Shown here piece by piece: positions 7,009-15,087 of a stretch of 21,193 nt of DNA. The stretch covers positions 1 to 21,193 of the forward strand of contig JAHHSH010000030.1 in NCBI GenBank assembly GCA_020025345.1, written 5' to 3'. Numbering within the stretch: position 1 is the first letter of the stretch; each line of letters starts with the position of its first letter. Both the position numbers and the translations under genes were made by a program. Below the pieces are notes generated by a model. The model did not search any database and had not been told where the DNA came from. It worked only from the letters and a program-made list of their open reading frames with translations. Origin of the DNA: Oscillospiraceae bacterium (GTDB lineage Bacteria > Bacillota > Clostridia > Oscillospirales > Oscillospiraceae).

Positions 7009-7578
7009 ATGGAAAAGAGAAAAGAAACAGATCGGGACTATCTGCAATATGACCGCATCTGGCAGCGAGTTGCCCCGGAGCTGAATCCCTATCCCAAAGC
7101 GCGGGAGGCCCTCGCAGCGCATAAGCAGCAGCCCATGCCGCCACACAAAGAGCCGGATTCGGAGGAGACGGTTTCTCTGACGCAGCTGGAGGGACTCATG
7201 GGGACAATGCTGACAGCACGTTGTACTTACCTGCGCTATGCCCGTTGTGCACCCCACACCCAAGGACGGTGTACGCTGCAGCAGATGGCGGGAGAGACAG
7301 AGGAGGATGTCCGCCGTCTTATGTCCTACTACTATGTGACCACGGGGAAAGGCTATCCAACCTCCGCCCGCAGGCGGGAGGATACACCGCTGCAGCCGTG
7401 GTGTCAGATGCTGCGAAAGTGCTATCAAGAGGAGTGCAGGAGCGCAGAGCACTGCCGGAAGATGGCGGAGTGTACGGAGGATCGCTGCTTGCAGGAGATC
7501 CTCACGGACGTGGCGGAGAGATGCCACAACCGTGCCGCAAGGCTGCTGCGGCTTTTGGGCTGCAATATGCTTGCATAG
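7009..7578 (+). CDS. Cysteine-rich ferritin-like domain protein
   Basis: Protein of 189 residues, not assigned to a named family with certainty. After a polar N-terminal 50 residues it is predicted to be four amphipathic helices of ferritin/rubrerythrin-like type: about 57-80, 88-110, 130-152 and 158-184. The last helix holds E170-R-C-H173, an ExxH pattern of diiron proteins; helix 2 has EEDVRR where a second ExxH would stand, so the metal site looks incomplete. Eleven cysteines (C72, C80, C88, C132, C138, C143, C149, C155, C160, C172, C185) are unusual for the fold. The open frame extends upstream, but AAAGGAG 9 bases before ATG 7009 fixes the start. It is divergent from sufCB, which hints at iron or redox handling (inference). 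Confidence 0.72.
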   Translation: MEKRKETDRDYLQYDRIWQRVAPELNPYPKAREALAAHKQQPMPPHKEPDSEETVSLTQLEGLMGTMLTARCTYLRYARCAPHTQGRCTLQQMAGETEEDVRRLMSYYYVTTGKGYPTSARRREDTPLQPWCQMLRKCYQEECRSAEHCRKMAECTEDRCLQEILTDVAERCHNRAARLLRLLGCNMLA

Positions 7579-7599
7579 GGGAAAACCATCTGCTACAAT
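7571..7599 (+). promoter_or_regulatory. Promoter of the HD-domain gene
   Basis: -35 TTGCAT (7571-7576) and -10 TACAAT (7594-7599) with a 17-base spacer. The -35 overlaps the end of the ferritin-like gene (stop at 7576-7578). Confidence 0.65.
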
Positions 7600-7630
7600 G
7601 GGGATAATTTAACGAAGGAGGATGTGCGTG

Positions 7631-8215
7631 ATGGAAGCATGTATCAATCGGGAACAGGCGCTGCGTGCCCTGCGGGAGTATAATCAGGAGCCGTTTCATA
7701 TCCAGCACGCCCTGACAGTGGAGGGCGTTATGCGCTGGTACGCGCAGGAGCTGGGCTACGGCGAAAATGCGGATTTCTGGGCCACGGTGGGCCTTCTCCA
7801 CGATATTGATTTTGAGAAATGGCCGGAGGAGCACTGCAAGAAGGCACCGGAACTGTTGGAAAAGGCGGGGTGCGGTCCCGAATTCATTCACGCGGTTTGC
7901 AGCCACGGCTACGGCCTGTGCAGTGATGTGGCCCCGGAGCACGAGATGGAGAAGGTGCTCTTTGCCGCCGACGAGCTGACGGGGCTGATCGGTGCGGCAG
8001 CACGGATGCGCCCCTCCAAGAGCTGCCAGGATATGGAGCTGTCCAGTCTCAAAAAGAAGTTTAAGGATAAGAAGTTTGCCGCCGGTTGTTCGCGGGATGT
8101 GATCCGCCAGGGCGCTGAGCAGCTGGGCTGGGAACTGGATACGCTGATGGAAAAAACCATTCTTGCCATGCGCAGCTGTGAGGACAGCATCAACCGAGAG
8201 ATGGAAGCGCTATAA
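7631..8215 (+). CDS. HD-domain phosphohydrolase-like protein
   Basis: Protein of 194 residues with the HD-superfamily metal site: H26 in HIQHALTVEG, H57-D58 in GLLHDIDFE and D114 in FAADELTGLI. H92 (CSHGYG) may add to the site. Proteins of this type are usually annotated as HD-domain hydrolases and their substrates are not known; the architecture resembles small stand-alone nucleotide phosphohydrolases. A lysine-rich stretch SLKKKFKDKKFA lies near residue 140. An in-frame ATG at 7622 is only 1 base after the AAGGAGG site, so ATG 7631 with 10-base spacing is preferred. It has its own promoter and is followed by terminators. Confidence 0.85.
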   Translation: MEACINREQALRALREYNQEPFHIQHALTVEGVMRWYAQELGYGENADFWATVGLLHDIDFEKWPEEHCKKAPELLEKAGCGPEFIHAVCSHGYGLCSDVAPEHEMEKVLFAADELTGLIGAAARMRPSKSCQDMELSSLKKKFKDKKFAAGCSRDVIRQGAEQLGWELDTLMEKTILAMRSCEDSINREMEAL

Positions 8216-8245
8216 GGTGAGTGGCCTACATATCAAGTGACATAG

Positions 8246-8284
8246 AATACCCATCGTCGTCAAAATCTGACAACGATGGGTATT
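8246..8284 (+). terminator. Intrinsic terminator after the HD-domain gene
   Basis: Twelve-bp stem AATACCCATCGT/ACGATGGGTATT, 8246-8257 with 8273-8284, followed by ATTATTTC, a moderate U-tract. Confidence 0.75.
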
Positions 8285-8346
8285 ATTATTTCGCAGTTAT
8301 ACGATTTGTATTTGAAAAGCGGCGAAAAATAGGGGACACTGGAAAG

Positions 8347-8385
8347 AAAAACTACCTCGCTGGGATTTCAGCGGGGTAGTTTTTT
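8347..8385 (+). terminator. Bidirectional intrinsic terminator
   Basis: Ten-bp outer stem AAAAACTACC/GGTAGTTTTT plus an inner CGCTG/CAGCG stem and a T-run to 8385. The A-run on the left arm lets it work on the minus strand as well. It lies between convergent genes. Confidence 0.85.
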
Positions 8386-8404
8386 CGTCGGGGATAGAGA
8401 AAAA

Positions 8405-8430
8405 GAAACCGCCCCGACAAGGGCGGTTTC
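8405..8430 (-). terminator. Intrinsic terminator of yloU-fakA
   Basis: Perfect 10-bp stem GAAACCGCCC/GGGCGGTTTC with a 6-base loop, followed on the minus strand by TTTTTCTC. It lies 14 bases past the fakA stop. Confidence 0.85.
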
Positions 8431-8444
8431 CTGTATGCAATCTT

Positions 8445-10118
8445 TTATTCGATGGAAATAATGTAGTAGTAGACAGGCTGGCCACCGGGCAGAGCAGATA
8501 CCTCTGCATCGGGGCAGCGGTTGGTGAAGATCTCGCCGGCTGCAGCGGCATCCTCTTCGCTGACGCCATCGCCATAGAAAGCGGTGATGAACTCAGCACC
8601 CTGCTCTGCTGCCGTATCGGCCAGCTTCTGCAGGAGGACATTGATGTCCCGGTCGGTGCCGAACAGCTTGCCGTTGAGGAGTGCCAGATAGTCACCCTCG
8701 TTGATGGCGAAGCCGTCAAAGTCGGAGTTGCGGGCGGCATAAGTGATCTGGGCGGTGGTGACAGCAGAAGCTGCCTCGGCCATAGTGTTGGCCACGGTCT
8801 GAGGATCGGCCTCGTCCAGATCCACGTTCATCATGGCGGTAATGCCCTGTGGGACGGTGGCGGTGGGAACAACGATGACTTCCTTCTCCGTCAGACCCTG
8901 ACACTGCTGGGCGGCCATAATGATGTTCTTGTTGTTGGGCAGTACAAAGACGATCTCACTGGGAACCAGATTGACTTCCTTCAAAATTGCCTCGGTGGAG
9001 GGGTTCATGGTCTGGCCGCCGCTGACAAGGCGATCGACGCCCAGGTCGCGGAACGCAGCCTCCAGACCGTCACCGGCGCAGACAGCCAGGAAGCCATAGC
9101 GCTTCTCGGCGGGGGCAAAGGTGACCTCCTCAGCCTTGGGAGCGAAGAGAGCCTCCTCGTCGTCCAGATCATCGGCGCTGATAGTCTTTTTACCGGCAGC
9201 CACATCCTCGGCCTGAATGACCATGTTCTCAATCTTAGCCAGCTCCAGTGTACCGTACTTCTGTGCCTCGGTGAGGGCATCGCCGGGGGTGTCGGTATGG
9301 ACGTGTACCTTGAAGGCCTCGTCGTCCTCACCGATGACCAGACTGTCACCAATGCTGCTGAGGTAGGCACGGAAGGGCTCGATGGAAGTGTTGGGCTTCT
9401 TGCGGACAATAAACACGGTATCAAATGCAAAAGTGATCTCGTCGGCGCAGATGGCAAAATCCGCCTTGCTCTGCTCGGCGTGCTCCTCCACACGGGGCAG
9501 CTCCTCACCCTTCAGGGCGCGCAGCATACCTTCGAGAATGATGAGGAAGCCCTTACCGCCGGCATCCACCACGCCTGCCTTCTGCAAAACGGGGTTCATG
9601 TCGGTGGTCTGTGCCAGCGTATCGTAGCCGGTCTTGATGGCTTCAGTGAGCACATATTCCACGCTGTTGCACTCCTGTGCGGCCTCCACAGCGCGGTCGG
9701 CAGCCAGACGGGAGACGGTGAGCACCGTACCCTCGGCAGGCTTCATCACGGCCTTGTAGGCGGTGACAACGCCCTCTTGCAGAGCGGCAGCCATCTGTGC
9801 GCCGTCGGCCTCCTGCATTCCCTTGAGGGCCTTGGAGATACCGCGGAACAGCAGGGACAAAATAACACCGGAGTTACCGCGTGCGCCGCGCAGCAACGCG
9901 CCGGCGGTGATCTTGGAAGCCTCGCCCACAGTGGTGGGATTGGACTTGCGCAGCTCGTTGGCGGCAGTCTGAATCGTGAGGCTCATATTGGTACCGGTAT
10001 CGCCGTCGGGCACCGGGAACACGTTCAGGTCGTTGATGGGCTGCTTTTGCAGCGTAATGCAGGCGGAGCCGAAGAGCACCATCTGCTTAAAAGCAGCACC
10101 GCTGATTTTATCTGTCAT
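8445..10118 (-). CDS. fakA: Fatty acid kinase catalytic subunit FakA (DAK2/YloV)
   Basis: ATP-binding subunit of the fatty acid kinase, which phosphorylates fatty acids held by FakB proteins so that they enter phospholipid synthesis. The 557 residues match FakA/YloV length. The N-terminal DhaL-like kinase domain (about 1-200) has the metal- and ATP-binding DGDTGTNM at 38-45 and the GNSGV loop; a middle domain follows, then the C-terminal FakB-interacting region (from about 340) with VFVLPNNKNIIMAAQQC. Start: AAAGGAG 7 bases before the ATG. It follows yloU by 21 bases, the common Firmicutes pair. No fakB is in the window. Confidence 0.95.
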   Translation of the reverse strand: MTDKISGAAFKQMVLFGSACITLQKQPINDLNVFPVPDGDTGTNMSLTIQTAANELRKSNPTTVGEASKITAGALLRGARGNSGVILSLLFRGISKALKGMQEADGAQMAAALQEGVVTAYKAVMKPAEGTVLTVSRLAADRAVEAAQECNSVEYVLTEAIKTGYDTLAQTTDMNPVLQKAGVVDAGGKGFLIILEGMLRALKGEELPRVEEHAEQSKADFAICADEITFAFDTVFIVRKKPNTSIEPFRAYLSSIGDSLVIGEDDEAFKVHVHTDTPGDALTEAQKYGTLELAKIENMVIQAEDVAAGKKTISADDLDDEEALFAPKAEEVTFAPAEKRYGFLAVCAGDGLEAAFRDLGVDRLVSGGQTMNPSTEAILKEVNLVPSEIVFVLPNNKNIIMAAQQCQGLTEKEVIVVPTATVPQGITAMMNVDLDEADPQTVANTMAEAASAVTTAQITYAARNSDFDGFAINEGDYLALLNGKLFGTDRDINVLLQKLADTAAEQGAEFITAFYGDGVSEEDAAAAGEIFTNRCPDAEVSALPGGQPVYYYIISIE

Positions 10119-10139
10119 AATTATCTCCTTTGGCTGAAA

Positions 10140-10490
10140 TTACACCGTCACAGAGTCCACGCAGACGTTGACGTCGCGGACTTCCACGCCGGTATTCTTG
10201 TTGACCACATACTTGACCTCACTCATAATGGAGCGGCAGACAGTGGTGATATTTACACCGTTTTCCACGATGATGTGCAGTTCGATGGAAACGGAATTGT
10301 CATCGTTATAGGTGACTTTAACGCCCTTGCTCATGGCTTCGCGGCGCAGCAGATGGACAAGACCGTCTGTCATGCTGCGGTAGGCCATGCCCTTCACGCC
10401 AAAGCAGTTGGTGGCAGCGGCACCGGTGATGGTGGTAAAAACAGCGCTGCTGATGGAGATCTCGCCCCGATCGTTCTGGACCTTAATCAT
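10140..10490 (-). CDS. yloU: Asp23/Gls24 family envelope stress protein (YloU)
   Basis: Small protein of 116 residues with an Asp23/Gls24 domain: an N-terminal GEISISSAVFTTITGAAATN segment, central FGVKGMA and a C-terminal VNKNTGVEVRDVNVCVDSV strand. Members are abundant cytoplasmic proteins associated with the membrane or with envelope stress; this one is the YloU type, encoded immediately before the fatty acid kinase gene in many Firmicutes. The start has GAAAGGAAG about 8 bases upstream. A well-matched promoter lies about 70 bases before the start. Confidence 0.93.
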   Translation of the reverse strand: MIKVQNDRGEISISSAVFTTITGAAATNCFGVKGMAYRSMTDGLVHLLRREAMSKGVKVTYNDDNSVSIELHIIVENGVNITTVCRSIMSEVKYVVNKNTGVEVRDVNVCVDSVTV

Positions 10491-10558
10491 ATGTTACTTC
10501 CTTTCTGAAAGAGGATGAGGTTTGCGTTGCATACTAAACTACTTAGAATGATCACTTC

Positions 10559-10587
10559 ATTATATACGATTTTTCCTGTAATAACAA
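10559..10587 (-). promoter_or_regulatory. Promoter of yloU-fakA
   Basis: Minus-strand -35 TTGTTA (10587-10582) and consensus -10 TATAAT (10564-10559), spacer 17 bases. Confidence 0.8.
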
Positions 10588-10646
10588 GGGTAAAATAGAA
10601 AACGGACACTTTTACGGCAGGTTGTCGCCTTTCTTGGGGCGAAAGA

Positions 10647-10696
10647 GACGGCTTTTGGGCAAAGTCGGCATAAAAACGACAATGCCCACGGCTGTC
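10647..10696 (-). terminator. Long hairpin overlapping the dehydrogenase stop codon, terminator-like
   Basis: Three stacked stems, GACGGC with GGCTGTC-type pairing (10647-10652/10691-10696), TGGGCA/TGCCCA (10656-10661/10683-10688) and GTCG/CGAC (10664-10667/10677-10680). The outer arm includes part of the stop codon. On the minus strand only TCTTTC follows, so it is a poor U-tract. It could be a weak terminator or an mRNA-stabilising 3' structure. Confidence 0.45.
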
Positions 10697-11660
10697 AATA
10701 GCCCCGGCGGCGATCTACCAGATGAGCCAGCGGCTTGCCGGACGCATAGTTTTCCAGATCCCGGCAAAACATATCTACGTTACGCGCCACTGTCTCAGGC
10801 AGCGAATTCTGACCGGAGACATGAGGCGTGAGCAGCAGATTTTTCGTGTTCCACAAAGGGTGATCCGCAGGCAGCGGTTCCGGTACCATCACGTCCAGAG
10901 CCGCACCGGCGATCCGCTCTTCATTGAGCGCCTCCATCAGTGCCTCCTGATCTATCGCCGTGCCACGGCCTACGTTGATGACGATGGCATTTTTCGGCAG
11001 AAGGGCAATGCGCTCCCGGCTGAGGATGCCTGTCGTCTCGGCGGTGGAGGGGAGCGCCATGACGAGGATCTCGGTCTGCGGCAGAACCTCATCCAGCTGA
11101 TCGTTGGTATAGACCCGGTCAAAGGCGCTGTCGCAGGGCTTTTGGCTGCGGCGCACACCGCAGATGCTGGCGGCGCCCAAAGCTTTGGCGCGGCGGGCAA
11201 ACTGCGTGCCGATGTCGCCGGTGCCCAGAACGGTAATGGAGCTTCCGTAGATGGAGCGCATGGAGGGAATTTTGTTCCAGCGGCGCTGGCGCATATCTTC
11301 CATACAGGTGGGCATCTGGCGCAGCAGCATCAGCGTGACCATCGTGATATGCTCGGCGATGGTGAGGCCGTAAGCCCCGGCGGAGTTGGTGAGCAGCACA
11401 TCGGCATTGTGGAAAAGGGATTCATCGGTGATGGCCTCTACGCCGGCAAAGCAGCTGCAAAACCAGCGCAGGGAAGTGGCGGCGCGGATGAGCTCACGGG
11501 AGGGCTCGGCATAGATGACCTCATAGTCTGCGGCCTGTGCCGGAGAGAGCGGCGTTTCAATGTAGAAGTCCGGAGTGAAGCCGCAGCGCTGTGCGGTTTG
11601 TGTAATTTGAGTGCAGTGCTCCTTTTTCAAAAAGGGTGCGGAAACAGCCAGCTTTCTCAT
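10695..11660 (-). CDS. D-isomer-specific 2-hydroxyacid dehydrogenase
   Basis: NAD(P)-dependent reductase or dehydrogenase of 2-oxo/2-hydroxy acids, 321 residues. The Rossmann loop is GTGDIG (146-151). Catalytic residues are R232 in NVGRGTAID, E261 in VPEPLP and H280 in TPHVSG, all in the expected order. The N-terminal domain is divergent, without features that point to a particular substrate (glyoxylate/hydroxypyruvate, phosphoglycerate and lactate are all possible). Its ATG overlaps the TGA of the upstream COG2509 gene, with GGGAGG 7 bases upstream, so the two are translationally coupled. Confidence 0.9.
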   Translation of the reverse strand: MRKLAVSAPFLKKEHCTQITQTAQRCGFTPDFYIETPLSPAQAADYEVIYAEPSRELIRAATSLRWFCSCFAGVEAITDESLFHNADVLLTNSAGAYGLTIAEHITMVTLMLLRQMPTCMEDMRQRRWNKIPSMRSIYGSSITVLGTGDIGTQFARRAKALGAASICGVRRSQKPCDSAFDRVYTNDQLDEVLPQTEILVMALPSTAETTGILSRERIALLPKNAIVINVGRGTAIDQEALMEALNEERIAGAALDVMVPEPLPADHPLWNTKNLLLTPHVSGQNSLPETVARNVDMFCRDLENYASGKPLAHLVDRRRGY

Positions 11661-13240
11661 AAGATACCTCCCAGAATGTGTTCGGCGCAGCGCATTCCGT
11701 CGGCTGCGGCGGAGAGAATACCGCCGGCATAACCGGCTCCCTCGCCGCAGGGATAGACGCCGCGGATATTGGATTGATAGTCATTGTCCCGCGTCATGCG
11801 CACGGGGGAAGAGGAGCGGCTCTCCACAGCGGTGAGCACCGCATCCGGGGCTGCGTAGCCGGGGAGCTTTCGATCCAGCATCGGCAGAGCCTGCTCCAGA
11901 GTTTCGCAGATGAAAGCGGGCAGGCAGGTGTGGAGATCTGTCCACACGACGCCGGGGCGATAGCTGGGCAGCACCGTGCCGGGGCCGGCAGAGGGACGGC
12001 GTGCCAGAAAATCCTCCACCCGCTGGCAGGGGGCCAGATACCCGCCGCCGGGGGCATAGGCAGCCTCCTCCAACTGTCGCTGGAAGGTGATGCCGGACAG
12101 GGGATGCTCGTCGGGGAAATCGGCAGGGGTCACGTTGACCAGCAGTGCGCCGTTGATGTTTTCTTGATCCCGGGCGTATTCACTCATGCCGTTGGTCACC
12201 ACACGTCCCTCCTCTGAGGCGGCAGCTACTACCTGTCCGCCGGGACAGACGCAGAAGGAAAAGGCGCTGCGTCCGTTGGGAAGGTGGCATGAGAGTTTAT
12301 AGGTGGCAGCACCCAGGCAAGGGTGCCCTGCGAATTTCTTATACTGCACCGCGTCTACGGCGCTCTGTTTGTGCTCAATGCGCACGCCTACGGCAAAGGG
12401 TTTGGCCTCCATGTTTATGCCACAGTCCCACAGCATTTGGAAGGTATCCCGGGCGCTGTGGCCCAGAGCCAACACCAGTTGTTGACAGGGAATGTGGATA
12501 AGTCCTGCGTCATTGCGGACAGTCAGACCGGTGAGAACACCGTTTTCGTGGTGGATCTGCTCCAAACGGTGGGAAAAGCGAATGTCACAGCCCAATTCCT
12601 GTAAGCGGCGGCGGAGGTTTTTCAACACGATGTGGAGAGAATCGGTGCCCACATGGGGCTTGGCATCGGTCAGAATAGTTTCGGGCGCGCCGCACGATAC
12701 CAGCTGCTCCAAGATCCAGCGGTGGCGGGGATCTTTCGTGCCGGTGTTCAGCTTGCCGTCGGAGAAAGCACCGGCGCCGCCCTCACCGAACTGTACGTTG
12801 GATTCGGTGTCCAAAAGCCCGGTCTGCCAGAATGTTTCCACATCCTCACTCCGCTCCTCGGCACATTTACCACGCTCCAGAAGAATGGGGCGCAGGCCTG
12901 CATGGGCCAGAAGCAGAGCGGCGAAAAGACCGGCAGGCCCTGCGCCCACCACCACAGGCGGCAGCTGCGGGGCAGGCTGGGCATCGGGCAGACGGTAGGG
13001 CTGAGGCGTATAGACCGTCACGCGGCGGTCACGGCACCGGCGCAGCACGGCAGCCTCCCGCTTGACACGGACAGCGACGGTGTAGACCAGTAAAAGCTGT
13101 TCCCGGGCGTCTACGGCGCGGCGCAGGATCTGCACCTCCTCAATCTCCTCCGGGGAGATTCGCAGCAGACGGGCAGCCTTGCCTTTGAGGGCGGATTCCG
13201 GCTGTTCCGGTGTTAAATGTAATTGATCGAGACGCAGCAT
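11657..13240 (-). CDS. COG2509-family FAD-dependent dehydrogenase
   Basis: Flavoprotein of 527 residues related to the uncharacterised COG2509 family, common in Clostridia. An N-terminal domain of about 90 residues (rich in Arg/Glu, with RAVDAR) precedes the FAD-binding GAGPAG at 99-104, followed by ILLERG, the conserved VQFGEGGAGAFSDGKLNTG block and, near the C-terminus, GVYPCGEGAGYAGGI, which contacts FAD in related oxidoreductases. The family's substrate is unknown. The start has GAGGTGAT close upstream. It heads a two-gene unit with the 2-hydroxyacid dehydrogenase, and a 12-bp inverted repeat lies 37 bases before its start. Confidence 0.9.
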   Translation of the reverse strand: MLRLDQLHLTPEQPESALKGKAARLLRISPEEIEEVQILRRAVDAREQLLLVYTVAVRVKREAAVLRRCRDRRVTVYTPQPYRLPDAQPAPQLPPVVVGAGPAGLFAALLLAHAGLRPILLERGKCAEERSEDVETFWQTGLLDTESNVQFGEGGAGAFSDGKLNTGTKDPRHRWILEQLVSCGAPETILTDAKPHVGTDSLHIVLKNLRRRLQELGCDIRFSHRLEQIHHENGVLTGLTVRNDAGLIHIPCQQLVLALGHSARDTFQMLWDCGINMEAKPFAVGVRIEHKQSAVDAVQYKKFAGHPCLGAATYKLSCHLPNGRSAFSFCVCPGGQVVAAASEEGRVVTNGMSEYARDQENINGALLVNVTPADFPDEHPLSGITFQRQLEEAAYAPGGGYLAPCQRVEDFLARRPSAGPGTVLPSYRPGVVWTDLHTCLPAFICETLEQALPMLDRKLPGYAAPDAVLTAVESRSSSPVRMTRDNDYQSNIRGVYPCGEGAGYAGGILSAAADGMRCAEHILGGIL

Positions 13241-13276
13241 CCCATCACCTCGTTTACAATAAGTTAAAAAAGCGAG

Positions 13277-13308
13277 GGGAAATCTTAAAGGTTCAATTAA
13301 GATTTCCC
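13277..13308. repeat. Perfect 12-bp inverted repeat between divergent genes
   Basis: GGGAAATCTTAA (13277-13288) and its exact complement TTAAGATTTCCC (13297-13308), separated by 8 bases. A second palindrome, ACTATCATAGT, touches it at 13309-13319. It sits in the 210-base gap between the divergent COG2509 and HtrA genes; no T-run follows on the plus strand. An operator or an RNA hairpin is possible. Confidence 0.85.
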
Positions 13309-13450
13309 ACTATCATAGTAAGTGAAAAACATCATACCATATTCCTACCCTACCCACAAGAACGCAGCAGGAGAAAAAACGGAAAAGCAATATTTTCTTC
13401 TGAACCCGCAACTTTTAGTATAGGTAAGTCCAACAGAGGAGGATTTTCAG

Positions 13451-14908
13451 ATGGATAAGAACAATGAGTATAACTATCACTATGGCGGCGGCAACGAGCT
13501 GCCCAAGGACGACTATGTACCCCGGCAGAAAAGCACATCCCAAGAGGAGAGTGCGCAGCAGCAAAATGAAAATACGCAGCCGCAGTATACGGCGCCCCGG
13601 CAGGACATACCCCACGGCGATGTGCCGCCCCGGTATACCGACCACGGCTATGCGCCCGGCACACCGGAAAAACCCCGGAAAAAATCCTTTTTCCAGCGTA
13701 AGGCAGTGCAGATCACGGCATGGATACTCTGTGGTGTGCTCATCGGCGGCCTGAGCGGCTACGGCGGTGCCGTGCTGGCGGCAAACCGCCGCAGAGATGC
13801 TGCCATCCACCAGAGCGACCGCACGGCATCAGAGGTGGAGGTCAAGAAGGTAGACGGACAGACGCTGATGACGCCGGCGGAGGTGTACGCCTCTACGGTC
13901 AACAGCGTGGTTTCCATCAACAGTTCCGCCACCACCAACGTGTTCGGGCAGACCGTGGAATCTGCCTCTTCCGGCAGCGGTTTTGTGGTGACAGAGAACG
14001 GCTATATTGTCACCAATCACCATGTGGTGGACGGAGCTACTTCCGTGATGGTGACCTTCTATAATGGAGAAACGTACCCGGCAGCCATCATCGGCGGCGA
14101 CAGCGACTACGATCTGGCGGTGCTAAAGGTGGAGGCCGAGGGCCTTACGCCGGTGACGCTGGGCAACAGTGCCGATGTGAACGTCGGTGATACGGTGCTG
14201 GCCATCGGCAATCCTCTGGGCGAGCTGACCTTCAGTCAGAGCCAGGGCAGTGTCTCCAGCGCCAACCGCGCCATCAACGTGGATGGCACGCCCTTTAATA
14301 TGATCCAAGTGGACGCCTCCATCAACCCCGGCAACTCCGGCGGCCCCTTGATGAACCTCTACGGTGAGGTCATCGGTATCGTGTCGGCGAAATACTCCAG
14401 CTATGCTAATACGGTGGTGGAAGGTCTGGGCTTTGCCATTCCTATCAGCGATGTGCAGGCGGTGATCACGGATATCATGGAGAACGGACAGGTGACCGAC
14501 AAGGCGTATCTGGCCATTACTGCCGGAACCATGAACGCACAGATGGCGGAGCAGTATCAGATCGACCTTGAAGAGGGCGTCTTTGTCTACGCCGTGGAGA
14601 AGGGCGGCGCCGGCGAGCGGGCCGGTCTGCATCTGGGCGATGTGATCACCAAGATGGGCGATCGAGACATCAAGAGCATGGAGGATCTCAGTGCCGCCAA
14701 GAAGGGACACAAGGCCGGTGAAACGGTGGAGATTACCTTCTATCGTGACGGCGAGTACCACACGGCGGAGCTGACCTTTGATGAGCAGCCGGAGACCACC
14801 GGTCAGCCGGAGACGAAGCCGCAGTCCCAGCAGCCGCCGCAGGGCAGCGAGATGATCCCCGGAATGGACATCTTTGATTTTTATCGGTACTTTTTCGGTA
14901 GAAACTAA
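13451..14908 (+). CDS. htrA: HtrA/DegP-type membrane-anchored serine protease
   Basis: S1C-family protease that degrades damaged exported proteins at the cell surface. The 485 residues comprise: a cytoplasmic low-complexity region rich in Gln, Pro and Tyr (1-78); one membrane anchor (about 86-110, WILCGVLIGGLSGYGG); a trypsin-like domain (about 140-340) with the triad H191 (TNHHVVDG), D221 (DYDLAVL) and S296 (NPGNSGGPL); one PDZ domain (about 355-445, GVFVYAVEKGGAGERAGL); and a Gln/Pro-rich tail ending in an aromatic motif FDFYRYFFG. AGAGGAGG precedes ATG 13451. It has its own strong terminator, so it appears monocistronic. No clear promoter was identified; TTTAGTAT near 13414-13421 is a weak candidate. 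Confidence 0.96.
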   Translation: MDKNNEYNYHYGGGNELPKDDYVPRQKSTSQEESAQQQNENTQPQYTAPRQDIPHGDVPPRYTDHGYAPGTPEKPRKKSFFQRKAVQITAWILCGVLIGGLSGYGGAVLAANRRRDAAIHQSDRTASEVEVKKVDGQTLMTPAEVYASTVNSVVSINSSATTNVFGQTVESASSGSGFVVTENGYIVTNHHVVDGATSVMVTFYNGETYPAAIIGGDSDYDLAVLKVEAEGLTPVTLGNSADVNVGDTVLAIGNPLGELTFSQSQGSVSSANRAINVDGTPFNMIQVDASINPGNSGGPLMNLYGEVIGIVSAKYSSYANTVVEGLGFAIPISDVQAVITDIMENGQVTDKAYLAITAGTMNAQMAEQYQIDLEEGVFVYAVEKGGAGERAGLHLGDVITKMGDRDIKSMEDLSAAKKGHKAGETVEITFYRDGEYHTAELTFDEQPETTGQPETKPQSQQPPQGSEMIPGMDIFDFYRYFFGRN

Positions 14909-14950
14909 AGACGAAACGGTGATAAAGAACTAAATATTTGCTTTAAAGCG

Positions 14951-14985
14951 ATGTGGTGTAGGTTCGCCTACACCACATTTTTTTT
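14951..14985 (+). terminator. Intrinsic terminator of the HtrA gene
   Basis: Perfect 12-bp stem ATGTGGTGTAGG/CCTACACCACAT with a TTCG tetraloop, followed by a run of Ts to 14985. Confidence 0.95.
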
Positions 14986-15026
14986 CGAAATCGCCGAAAT
15001 TGATGAGAAATTAATGCAAAAAAGTT

Positions 15027-15055
15027 TTGACATGAAAAAAGAAGAGTGTTAGAAT
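15027..15055 (+). promoter_or_regulatory. Promoter of the NSS transporter gene
   Basis: Consensus -35 TTGACA (15027-15032), 17-base spacer, -10 TAGAAT (15050-15055). Transcription should start near 15062, which rules out the GTG at 15046 as start codon. Confidence 0.85.
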
Positions 15056-15087
15056 GGGTTAACTTGCATAAGCAAAAGGAGGAGAGA

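Noticed and set aside
9297..10508. Long plus-strand open frame (403 codons) opposite fakA and yloU.
   Set aside because: It is a mirror of the codon bias of the real minus-strand genes, has a low-complexity His/Gly/Ala-rich translation and no ribosome site.
10722..11732. Plus-strand open frame (336 codons) opposite the 2-hydroxyacid dehydrogenase.
   Set aside because: The minus-strand frame has all catalytic residues of a known family; this one has no recognisable content.
13415..13421. TTAGTAT as a -10 for the HtrA gene.
   Set aside because: No acceptable -35 at about 17 bases upstream; too weak to list as a promoter.
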